Shown here piece by piece: positions 15,696 through 23,052 of a stretch of 39,061 bases of DNA. Origin of the DNA: Bacillota bacterium (GTDB lineage Bacteria > Bacillota > UBA5301 > JAMCQP01); NCBI GenBank assembly GCA_023381695.1, contig JAMCQP010000042.1, positions 1-39,061 of the forward strand. The letters are read 5' to 3'. Position numbers and translations under genes: made by a program. Position 1 is the first letter of the stretch, and each line of letters opens with the position of its first letter. Below the pieces are notes generated by a model. That model ran no database searches and was not told the origin of the DNA. It saw only the letters and a program-made list of their open reading frames with translations.

Positions 15696-17381
15696 TCAGA
15701 TCTTGAACCCGGCCACATTCTGGACCAGCTTCTCGGACAACTCGGATAAAACGGCGGCGGCTTTGGCGATCTGTTCAACCGAGGCGGACTGTTCCTGGGC
15801 GCTGGCCGAGGCCTCCTGGGCCCCGGCGGCGCTCTCCTGGGTAATCGCCGCGATGTTCTGGATCTCCCTGACCGCTCCTTCTCCCGCCGCCGTCAATTTT
15901 TGAGCGGCCGACGAAATTTCCCGGATCTGCTCGTCTATCCCCTCGACAAGCGCAAGGATGTTATTGAAGACCTCCGTGGTGGCGTCAATCACCCTGCGCC
16001 CCGAAGCAACCTCGCTGGTCCCCTTTTCCATGGTCTCGGCGGCTTTTGAGGCTCCTTCCCGGATGGAATTCAGCAACCCGGTAATCTCGTGAGCCGCCTC
16101 TCCCGATTGTTCCGCAAGCTTGCGCACCTCATCCGCCACCACGGCAAACCCCCGCCCCTGCTCGCCCGCCCTCGCCGCCTCAATGGCGGCGTTTAGCGAC
16201 AGAAGGTTGGTCTGCGCGGCGATCCCGGCTATGGTTTCCACGATCTTGCTGATCTCCTGCATCCGGTCATTTAAAGCGCTTACCACCGAGGAACTTTCGT
16301 TCGTCGCCTGGCTGATGGCATCCATCTGGCCCGTCACGCGGTCCAGGTATTCCCGGCCTTCTTTGGCCTTCTCCGCCGCCTCGCCGGATTTTTTCGCCGC
16401 TCCCTGGGCGTTGACGGCCACTTGCTGGATCATCCCGGACATCTGCTCCATGGTCCTGCCGGCCGAGGAGGCGTTCTGGGCCTCTTCCTGGGCGCCCCTG
16501 GCCAGTTGCTCCACCGTGGCCGCCACCTGACCGGTGACCTTCTCCACTTCCTCCGCCGAAGCGGCCAGCTCCTTGCTGGATAAAGCCACCTGCCGGGAGG
16601 TGTCGGTGACGTGCCTGGCCAGGTCCCGGAGGCTCTCGGTCATGGCGTTAAAAATAGAGGCCAACCGTCCCATCTCACCCCTGGATCGCACCTGAATGGC
16701 TATGGAAAGATCCCCGGTGGCGACTTTTTCCGCGCCGGCCATGAGCTGGTTCACCGGACGGACGATAGTTCCTGGCAGGAAGATGGCGATGAGCAAGGCC
16801 AGGATGATCCCCGTTCCCCCCAGGAAAAGTTCCAGTCCGGCGCTGCGACGTTGAGCCGCCGCAAGCGCCGCGTCCTTCTTCTCCGAGTTCTTTTTAATGC
16901 CGGCAACCACTTTATCCAATTGTTCGGTGAGTTCCTGGCGCATCTGGCGCCTTTCGAGGAGGGACTGGGCGCGGGCGCCCTCCACATCCCCACTTTGAAA
17001 CCGGGAAAAAATAGCCATCTCCCCGTTTATCCAGTCCAGCTGCTTTTCAGCAAGGCTGGTGATGGCGGTGTTGATCTCTTCCTCCGTGGCGATATTTGAT
17101 GCTTTGACGAAGAGCTTGCGCAATACCTCATTTTTGGCTTTGAATTCGTCAAAGAAGTCCGGTTGCCCGGTTAAAAGAAACCCCCGCTGATCATTGGACT
17201 GCCCGACCAGGGTATTTTCCAGCTGGAGGATTATTTCCAGCAGATCTTGACTCTGTTGCTTTTCGTAGATGAGCATTTGCACGTTCTGCCGGTTGAAGAA
17301 AGCAAAGACGATCACTGTCACCAGGACTGCCGTAATGGCCACAAACCCCGCAAGGATTCTTACGCCGATCTTGCTGAACAT
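15696..17381 (-). CDS. methyl-accepting chemotaxis protein with CHASE3-like sensor
   Basis: A 561-residue receptor. It has a first membrane helix at residues about 8-28, an extracytoplasmic four-helix sensor of CHASE3 type (residues about 35-185, with [21 protein letters not shown]), a second helix at about 188-208, and a HAMP domain beginning [21 protein letters not shown]. The long cytoplasmic coiled coil has the conserved hairpin tip [20 protein letters not shown] and Glu/Gln pairs for methylation. It would bind CheA/CheW and report on an unknown ligand. No C-terminal pentapeptide tether is visible. A SigD-like promoter lies just upstream, so it is probably expressed with the flagellar regulon, although no other motility gene is in the window. 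Confidence 0.93.
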   Translation of the reverse strand: MFSKIGVRILAGFVAITAVLVTVIVFAFFNRQNVQMLIYEKQQSQDLLEIILQLENTLVGQSNDQRGFLLTGQPDFFDEFKAKNEVLRKLFVKASNIATEEEINTAITSLAEKQLDWINGEMAIFSRFQSGDVEGARAQSLLERRQMRQELTEQLDKVVAGIKKNSEKKDAALAAAQRRSAGLELFLGGTGIILALLIAIFLPGTIVRPVNQLMAGAEKVATGDLSIAIQVRSRGEMGRLASIFNAMTESLRDLARHVTDTSRQVALSSKELAASAEEVEKVTGQVAATVEQLARGAQEEAQNASSAGRTMEQMSGMIQQVAVNAQGAAKKSGEAAEKAKEGREYLDRVTGQMDAISQATNESSSVVSALNDRMQEISKIVETIAGIAAQTNLLSLNAAIEAARAGEQGRGFAVVADEVRKLAEQSGEAAHEITGLLNSIREGASKAAETMEKGTSEVASGRRVIDATTEVFNNILALVEGIDEQIREISSAAQKLTAAGEGAVREIQNIAAITQESAAGAQEASASAQEQSASVEQIAKAAAVLSELSEKLVQNVAGFKI

Positions 17382-17436
17382 AAGCTCGCCTGCCTTTGCG
17401 TGGGGAATTCATGAGGAATTCGCTTTGATAAAGCTA

Positions 17437-17462
17437 TTATCGACATCCCGGTCAAATATTTA
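17437..17462 (-). promoter_or_regulatory. SigD (sigma-28)-like promoter of the chemotaxis receptor
   Basis: On the minus strand TAAA (17459-17462) and GTCGATAA (17437-17444) are 14 nt apart. This fits the TAAA-N14-16-GCCGATAA pattern of flagellar/chemotaxis promoters with one mismatch, and it lies 56 nt before the start codon. Confidence 0.6.
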
Positions 17463-17478
17463 ATGGATAATTAGGAGT

Positions 17479-18576
17479 TTACTTAACCCTCTCCGCGGCC
17501 ACCCCCTTCTCGGCCAGTTCCCCCACCTTCCTGGCGATTTCGGCGAGGACCTCTTTGGCCTTCGAAGCACCCGCTTCCAGAACCACGGGTTTACCGGTGT
17601 CGGCGTCATTGCGCACCTCATTTTCAAGAGGGATCTGCCCGAGCAAGGGAACGCCCAGGGCTTTCGCCAGCGACTCCCCGCCGCCATTGCCGAAGATCTC
17701 CGCCCGCTGGCCGCCGGGGCAGATGAAATAGGACATGTTCTCAATCACCCCGACGATCTCCTGCCTGGTGGACTCGGCCATATGCGCCACCCGGGCGGCC
17801 ACGCTGGTGGAGACCACCTGCGGCGTGGTGACCAGGATCAACTTGCTGTGGGGGATCAACTGATAGAGGCTGATCGCCACGTCGCCCGTTCCCGGCGGCA
17901 TATCCACCATCAGATAGTCCAGGCCCTCGTCCCACATGACATCCTGCAGAAATTGCTCCAGCACCTTCATCAGCATGGGCCCGCGCCAGACGATCGGGGT
18001 ATCCTCCTCGGCGAAGGATCCCATGGAGATGACCTGCATCCCATAAGCCTCCAGCGGGATGATCGCCCCTTCATTGAGCGCCGTGGGCTTTTTCCCCTGC
18101 AACCCCAGCATTCTCGGCACGCTGAAGCCGTAAATATCCGCGTCCAGAATACCGACTCGCTTTCCCAGGCGCGAAAGCGCCGCCGCCAGATTCACGGTCA
18201 CGGTGGACTTGCCAACCCCGCCCTTCCCGCTGGCCACCGCAATCACCCTGGTCTTCGAAGCGGGATCAAGGATGCGGGGCTGCTTCTCTTTTTGCGGCAT
18301 CAGCTTATTGGCCAGCGCATTACGTTCCTCCTCGGTCATGGAGGTCATCTCGACCTCCACCTCGCGCACCCCGCTCAATCCAGCCACCGCCGCCCGGACA
18401 TCCTCCTGGATCCGGGCATGCATCGGACAGCCGGGAACGGTGAGGGCCACCGTGACCCCGACTTTGCCGCCGTCCACCTTTACCTCTTTCACCATGCCCA
18501 ATTCCACGATATTCCGGTTCAGTTCGGGATCCATGACCCCTTCCAGAGCTTTCAAAACTTCTTCCCTGGTCGCCAT
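17479..18576 (-). CDS. Mrp/NBP35-type P-loop ATPase (iron-sulfur carrier family)
   Basis: 365 residues. The N-terminal MIP18-like domain runs from residue 1 to about 75 (VMDPELNRNIVELGMVKEV, and CPMHARIQEDV). The Mrp ATPase follows, with the deviant Walker A VIAVASGKGGVGKST, DADIYGFSVPRMLG, VDMPPGTGDVAISL and ENMSYFICPGG. The family carries [4Fe-4S] clusters to apo-proteins. The usual CPxC pair following MSYF is reduced here to one cysteine (CPGGQRAEIFG), so the bridging cluster may be lost or ligated differently. GGAGG lies 9 nt before the ATG at 18576. It follows the NapH-like ferredoxin gene on the same strand by 42 nt, across a duplicated 22-nt segment. Confidence 0.88.
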   Translation of the reverse strand: MATREEVLKALEGVMDPELNRNIVELGMVKEVKVDGGKVGVTVALTVPGCPMHARIQEDVRAAVAGLSGVREVEVEMTSMTEEERNALANKLMPQKEKQPRILDPASKTRVIAVASGKGGVGKSTVTVNLAAALSRLGKRVGILDADIYGFSVPRMLGLQGKKPTALNEGAIIPLEAYGMQVISMGSFAEEDTPIVWRGPMLMKVLEQFLQDVMWDEGLDYLMVDMPPGTGDVAISLYQLIPHSKLILVTTPQVVSTSVAARVAHMAESTRQEIVGVIENMSYFICPGGQRAEIFGNGGGESLAKALGVPLLGQIPLENEVRNDADTGKPVVLEAGASKAKEVLAEIARKVGELAEKGVAAERVK

Positions 18577-18592
18577 TTCCACGCCTCCAATA

Positions 18593-18636
18593 TTGTTTAA
18601 TGCCCCACCCATGATTTGTTAATGCCCCACCCATGT
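18593..18636. repeat. 22-nt tandem duplication between the NapH-like and Mrp genes
   Basis: The block AATGCCCCACCCATG with flanking T-rich bases is present twice in tandem (period 22 to 23 nt). The right copy encodes the C-terminus WVGH and stop of the NapH-like protein. The left copy is non-coding leader of the Mrp gene. Confidence 0.9.
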
Positions 18637-19644
18637 CGATTGCGGTATCAATTCCCGGTAGTCGGCCAGGGTGAGGCTGCTCTGCCAGTGCCCGGTCAAT
18701 TGCGCCACCAAGACCACCAGGAGATAAATTCCAAATAGAAGGACGGGGTAAAACCGGGGGTCAACCGCAAACCGGCCTCCTGGCCCTTTATACCCCAACG
18801 CCTCCGCGGGGCAAGCTTCAAGGCAATCCAAACAACTGCTGCATTCCGCGGACCATACCCGCCTTGATTCCGCCACGTTGATCCGGTTGGGGCAGGCCTT
18901 GTTGCAGAGGTTGCAGCCCGTGCATTTTTGCGCCTCCCGGGTTACCTGCCAGGGGCTGAACACGGCCACGATACCGAGCAAGGCTCCATACGGGCACAAA
19001 TAGCGGCACCAGAAGTTGCGAACCACCAGCGAGAAGAGCGCCAGGGCCAGCAGAATGGCGACTGCCGATTGGCCGATCTCCAGGAAGAATTTCAACATCT
19101 TTACGTCGGCAATCTTGTTGTAGGCGCTCTGCTGGAAGCTCTGGGCCACCAGGGGGCTCATATCCACCAGGATCACTTTGATGAAGAATCCAAGAATTGA
19201 GTATTTCACCGCCATAAGCGGATAATCCAAAAACTTCGGCAGCCCGTGGTTTTTGCCGAAGAGTCTTGCTCCCAGGCGCCCGAGCGCCTCCGACAGGGCG
19301 CCGATGGGGCAAAACCAGCTGCAGAACCCTTTTTTGAACAACAGGGAGATCAGGATAATCCCTAAAAATATGGCGAACCCGGCCGGATGAATGCGATCAA
19401 AGCCCCCGCCTCCCAACCAGCTTTTGAGGCTCACCAGGGCGCTGATCGGCAAAAAGCCCTCCACCGCCGGCGGGCGGCTGGTGTATCCCGCGGCCCCCGG
19501 CATTTCAAAGTACCGGACAAACCGGAAGAACTTCCAGCCGATATAAAGCAGGAAGATCCCCCACCCCGCCTGGATCAGATTACGGATAATTGATCTGGAT
19601 TTGATCAATCTGGATTTGATTGATCTATATTTGACCTGGTGCAT
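18619..19644 (-). CDS. NapH/MauN-type membrane ferredoxin
   Basis: A 341-residue polytopic membrane protein with the duplicated CxxxCP motifs of the NapH/NosR C-terminal family (CSWFCPIGAL and CRYLCPYGAL) and two [4Fe-4S] binding sets (CTGCNLCNKACP and CSSCLDCLEACP) before the last helix. Such proteins move electrons between the membrane quinone pool and a redox enzyme. No reductase partner is adjacent, so the acceptor is unknown. The ATG at 19644 follows GGGAGG by 8 nt. The first 20 residues contain an IKSR repeat encoded by 15-nt tandem units and precede the first hydrophobic helix. Mrp lies downstream. Confidence 0.88.
   Translation of the reverse strand: MHQVKYRSIKSRLIKSRSIIRNLIQAGWGIFLLYIGWKFFRFVRYFEMPGAAGYTSRPPAVEGFLPISALVSLKSWLGGGGFDRIHPAGFAIFLGIILISLLFKKGFCSWFCPIGALSEALGRLGARLFGKNHGLPKFLDYPLMAVKYSILGFFIKVILVDMSPLVAQSFQQSAYNKIADVKMLKFFLEIGQSAVAILLALALFSLVVRNFWCRYLCPYGALLGIVAVFSPWQVTREAQKCTGCNLCNKACPNRINVAESRRVWSAECSSCLDCLEACPAEALGYKGPGGRFAVDPRFYPVLLFGIYLLVVLVAQLTGHWQSSLTLADYRELIPQSTWVGH
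19592..19636 (-). repeat. three 15-nt tandem repeats in the N-terminus of the NapH-like gene
   Basis: GATCTGGATTTGATC, AATCTGGATTTGATT and GATCTATATTTGACC follow one another on the + strand. They encode the RSIKSRLIKSR-type N-terminal tail on the minus strand and are markedly more AT-rich than the surroundings. Confidence 0.9.
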
Positions 19645-19720
19645 CTCTCTTCCTCCCTCGCCCTCCCCTTTTTTAACGCTCCATAACGGGCGCCGGTTTC
19701 ACCCAGAGAGGTCAAAGAAT

Positions 19721-20362
19721 GTGATTTTGATCAACCCCGAACCCGGCTGGAATGGGCAGCGGCTGAATATGATCATTGAAAAGGCCGGGAAAGCGGCGGC
19801 CCAGGAAAGCGGTGGTGGGGTGTTTTTTAAGTTGGTGCACCGGGCTACGGTTCAACGCCTTCCCTGGCTGGTAATCTGCCTCCTGAACGGGCTGGTGGCC
19901 GCGGGGATCGTCACCCGTTTTGAGAGCACCGTGCACTCCATGGTGGATCTGGCGGTCTTCATGCCGGCCCTGATCGGCATGGGCGGCAACGCCGGCACCC
20001 AGACCCTTGGTGTTACGGTGCGCCTTTTAGCCCTCAACCAGGTGCGTGTCAAGCACATCTTCTTGCACGTCCTCCGGGAAGCGGCCATCGGTTTCCTTCT
20101 CGGATTGGCCAACGGCCTTCTCGTCGGAATCATCGCCTGGCTTTGGAAAGATTCGCTGATCCTGGGGTTGATTGTGGGCCTGGCCATGTGGATCACCCTG
20201 GCTATCGGAACCAGCGTCGGCGTATTTGTCCCCATGGCCTTCAAGTATCTGGGTCTTGATCCGGCGGTGGCCTCTGGCCCATTCATCACCACCACCGTGG
20301 ACATCCTCGGCGTCTTTATTTATCTTTATCTTGCGAATATCTTTCTGCAGATCTTCCGTTAG
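19721..20362 (+). CDS. MgtE-type Mg2+ channel, transmembrane domain only
   Basis: About 213 residues matching only the C-terminal membrane domain of MgtE/SLC41. The five helices are recognisable (WLVICLLNGLVAAGIV, FMPALIGMGGNAGTQTL, EAAIGFLLGLANGLLV, LILGLIVGLAMWITLAIG, FITTTVDILGVFIYLYL). GGNAGTQ and the pore Asp of TTVDILGVFIY are conserved, so conduction of divalent cations is plausible. The N-terminal helical domain and CBS pair that gate normal MgtE on intracellular Mg2+ are absent, and upstream DNA is a divergent gene, so this is not a recent frameshift. The start is uncertain: GTG at 19721 follows an AGAGAGGTC site, and ATG at 19769 is the alternative. The last 47 nt overlap glpC tail to tail. 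Confidence 0.82.
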   Translation: MILINPEPGWNGQRLNMIIEKAGKAAAQESGGGVFFKLVHRATVQRLPWLVICLLNGLVAAGIVTRFESTVHSMVDLAVFMPALIGMGGNAGTQTLGVTVRLLALNQVRVKHIFLHVLREAAIGFLLGLANGLLVGIIAWLWKDSLILGLIVGLAMWITLAIGTSVGVFVPMAFKYLGLDPAVASGPFITTTVDILGVFIYLYLANIFLQIFR

Positions 20363-21662
20363 CCCGTCCGCGCGCCTCGGCCCGCCTATACGCCTCCCGG
20401 AGCAAGATTGCCGGGTGAACCGCGTGAACCTCCGGCACCCCGTGTTCAATCTGGATCCGGCAGGTCTCGCAATCACTGGCCACCAGGGGAACTCCCGAAT
20501 TCCGGATCGCCTCAAACAGCTCCTGGCCGATATCCATCGAGATCTGGTACTTCTCCTTTTTAAAACCGTAAGTGCCCCCAATCCCGCAACAGATCTTCCC
20601 GAGATCGGTCACCTCCACCCCTGGAATGAGCTGCAGCAGTTTTACAGCCGGGTAGCCGACGCCGTGCGCCTTGAGGTGGCACGGAGCGTGATAGGCCAGC
20701 CGCAAGGGACTCTCCCCCGGCTCGAAAGCAAGGTCCAACCGGCCCTCGTCATGCAGCAGCAGCAGGTATTCGGAGATGTCGTAAGCCCGGGCGGCGATCC
20801 TTTCAGCCCCTTCCAGGCCCAGCAGGTTCTGATAATCGGACCTGACGGTCAGCCCGCAACTGGTGGAACTGAAAACAATATCGTATCCCGCCGCCGCAAA
20901 CTTGCCCAGGCTCTTGATATTGAATTCGCCATTTTTCCGGGCCGCGGCCATCTCTCCGTTGGCAATCAGCGGCAAACCGCAACAGACCTGAGGCGGAACC
21001 ACCACCTCGCATCCGTTGTGTTCCAGTACCTCCACCACGGCCATTCCGAGTTCCAGATCGTTGTAGTTGGCAAAACAGCCGGCGAAATAAGCCACCTTGC
21101 GGGCCTTCGCCGCCTGGCGCGGCCGGCTGGGAACCGAATCGCCGCCGGCTCCATGCAAACGCCCTCTTTTCCGCCCGGCAAACCGGCGTGCAAAGGTCCG
21201 GCGCGCATAAGCCGGAAAAGTCCGCTCTTTGCTGATGCCCATGACCTTCTCCATTATAGCCTTCACCAGCCTGTCGCGCAAGACAAGGTTGGTCAACGGC
21301 GCCGCCGCGCTCCCCAGCCGCCCCAGAAGCTCCGCATGGCCTAAAAGCCAGTTGCGCGGGACCTGCCCCCTGGCGGCAACATAATTTGCCCTGGCCAGAG
21401 TGTTAAGATCGGAGGGCTTAACCCCCGAGGGGCAGACCAGGTTGCAGGTCTTGCAATTGATGCAGAAATCCACGGAAAGGTCAAGTACGGGTTCCGGTAA
21501 GAAGCGGAGCCGCTGGCTATCGGGGCCGGCGAATTTGGGCCCCGGAAAACGGTCGGTAACCCTGGCCACCGGGCAGTACGCCGTGCAAATCTGGCATTTA
21601 ATGCACTGATCGGAGGTCAGGCGGGGATCTCTTTCGGTTTCTGAATCTTGTATTGTTGCCAC
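20316..21662 (-). CDS. glpC: anaerobic glycerol-3-phosphate dehydrogenase subunit C
   Basis: A 448-residue iron-sulfur subunit that links GlpAB to the membrane quinone pool. The N-terminal ferredoxin part has CIKCQICTAYCP and CINCKTCNLVCPSG. The C-terminal part has two CCG cysteine-rich modules (AGCF...VCCGLPLIANG and APCHLKAHG...KICCGIGGTYGFKKEKY). A loop of about 25 residues (GRKRGRLHGAGGDSVPSRP) before the first CCG module looks like an insertion. The start is GTG at 21662, one base after the glpB stop, with GGGAGGTGG upstream. It is the last gene of glpA-glpB-glpC, and its 3' end overlaps the convergent mgtE-like gene by 47 nt. Confidence 0.9.
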   Translation of the reverse strand: MATIQDSETERDPRLTSDQCIKCQICTAYCPVARVTDRFPGPKFAGPDSQRLRFLPEPVLDLSVDFCINCKTCNLVCPSGVKPSDLNTLARANYVAARGQVPRNWLLGHAELLGRLGSAAAPLTNLVLRDRLVKAIMEKVMGISKERTFPAYARRTFARRFAGRKRGRLHGAGGDSVPSRPRQAAKARKVAYFAGCFANYNDLELGMAVVEVLEHNGCEVVVPPQVCCGLPLIANGEMAAARKNGEFNIKSLGKFAAAGYDIVFSSTSCGLTVRSDYQNLLGLEGAERIAARAYDISEYLLLLHDEGRLDLAFEPGESPLRLAYHAPCHLKAHGVGYPAVKLLQLIPGVEVTDLGKICCGIGGTYGFKKEKYQISMDIGQELFEAIRNSGVPLVASDCETCRIQIEHGVPEVHAVHPAILLREAYRRAEARGRANGRSAERYSQDKDK

Positions 21663-21663
21663 C

Positions 21664-22995
21664 CTAACACCACCTCCCCGCGGCATAACCTGTGGCAATG
21701 GCAATTCCCTCGGCGGACTGTTCATTGCAGGATCCATGTCCGGCCAGCAGGGAACCCGCCGCCAGCAGATTTTCAATGGCCACCGCGCCGTCCCGTCCGA
21801 GAGGGCGCAGCCCCCCGTCGACCTCCACCCCAAACCTCAGAAAGGCATGTCCTTCCGGCGCCATGAGCTGCGGCCGCGACCAATCCTCCCGGGCGGGGGG
21901 ATGGCCGACCGGCAGCCCGAAGATCGGCTCACGGGGGCCGTCCAGATCCACCCGGATCCCGCCGCCCAGAACACCGCCGGTCGCCAGGACAAAAGCCTCG
22001 GCCTGGTACCGGTTTTCCCGCACCGGGGTCCGGACGGTCACACTTCGGCACCTGCCGTTTTCCACCTCCGCTCCGACCACCGGCGATCCCAAAAGAACTT
22101 CAACTCCCGCGGCCCGGGCAGCTTTCTCCAGAACTCCGGCCAGGCGGAGACCGGGTACGGAGGGAGGCAGAATCGGGATCTCAAAGACCCTCAGGCCGAG
22201 CTTCTCCTCCAGATCATGCCTGGCTTCCACTGCTTTCTCCAGGCCCAGGACCGCGGGAAAACCAACCCTGGCCACCTCGGCGCCGCAGGTCAATCTCGCC
22301 AGCACCTCTTTGATCTTTTCCGCCACCTTCCGGCGAAACTCCTCCCGTTCAAACCGGACTGCCAGATCCACCGCGGAGAGATCCCGCATATTAGTGGAAT
22401 CCGGCACTCCAATCTGTACGCCGGCTGCGTGAGGCCAGTTGCTGATCCAGCCTGGATGGGCGCCGTACCGCTCCCCGGCGAGGTTCAGATTTTCAGCCAC
22501 ATAAGCAGGGTAGAAATCCCGGAACCCTTCAAAGCCGACGATCAACAGATCACCAGAGTCCCCAGTATTTCCCGAAAGGTCCGCAAGATTTCCGGAGATC
22601 ATGGTCTCCGGGGCAAGGTAGGTGGGTCTTACCGTACCAAGGCCGGTGGGAAGCAGCAGATTCTCCCCGCCCGTCGACCCGGCCAGCGGGCAGCCTCCCT
22701 CCCGGCAAAGGCCGGCAAACCACTCCAGGCTTTCCGCAACCAGAGGCCGCCCCACCTTTGCATACGGATGGCAGGGCGCCTGGGCGCTCAATTCTTCCAG
22801 AGCCTCCCAGGGTCTGATGACCGGCATTGCGTCGCCCGGTTCCGCATACCCGAGAAGGTCGATGCAGCCCGTTGCCATGTGAAGCGACGCCAGGCCCTCG
22901 GCAATAAGGAGGACCCCTTTACCCCGGCGGGCGGCAACGTTGGCGGCCACCAGGCCCGCCAGCCCTCCCCCGATCACCACCACATCATACGTCAT
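21664..22995 (-). CDS. glpB: anaerobic glycerol-3-phosphate dehydrogenase subunit B
   Basis: A 443-residue flavoprotein subunit of the GlpABC complex. The FAD-binding fingerprint MTYDVVVIGGGLAGLVAANVAARRG is at the N-terminus. Further family landmarks are MATGCIDLLGY, GFEGFRDFYPAYVAENL and a C-terminal AGSLLAGHGSCNEQSAEGIAIATGY. Together with GlpA it oxidises glycerol-3-phosphate to dihydroxyacetone phosphate under anaerobic conditions. A short Gly/Asn/Asp-rich segment (SGNLADLSGNTGDSGDL) interrupts the region before GFEGF and looks like a loop expansion. GGAGGTCC lies 8 nt before the ATG. The glpA stop is 37 nt upstream, across a triplicated 17-18 nt sequence. Confidence 0.9.
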   Translation of the reverse strand: MTYDVVVIGGGLAGLVAANVAARRGKGVLLIAEGLASLHMATGCIDLLGYAEPGDAMPVIRPWEALEELSAQAPCHPYAKVGRPLVAESLEWFAGLCREGGCPLAGSTGGENLLLPTGLGTVRPTYLAPETMISGNLADLSGNTGDSGDLLIVGFEGFRDFYPAYVAENLNLAGERYGAHPGWISNWPHAAGVQIGVPDSTNMRDLSAVDLAVRFEREEFRRKVAEKIKEVLARLTCGAEVARVGFPAVLGLEKAVEARHDLEEKLGLRVFEIPILPPSVPGLRLAGVLEKAARAAGVEVLLGSPVVGAEVENGRCRSVTVRTPVRENRYQAEAFVLATGGVLGGGIRVDLDGPREPIFGLPVGHPPAREDWSRPQLMAPEGHAFLRFGVEVDGGLRPLGRDGAVAIENLLAAGSLLAGHGSCNEQSAEGIAIATGYAAGRWC

Positions 22996-22999
22996 TTTA

Positions 23000-23052
23000 A
23001 CGGACCTCCTGTACTAACCGGACCTTCTTGTCTCACTGGACCTTCTCGTCTA
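23000..23052. repeat. three 17-18 nt tandem repeats at the glpA/glpB junction
   Basis: Units of 17, 18 and 18 nt share a CGGACCT/TGGACCT core plus a TTCTTGTCT-like tail. On the minus strand the last unit contains the Shine-Dalgarno of glpB, and the first overlaps the last codons of glpA. Confidence 0.85.
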
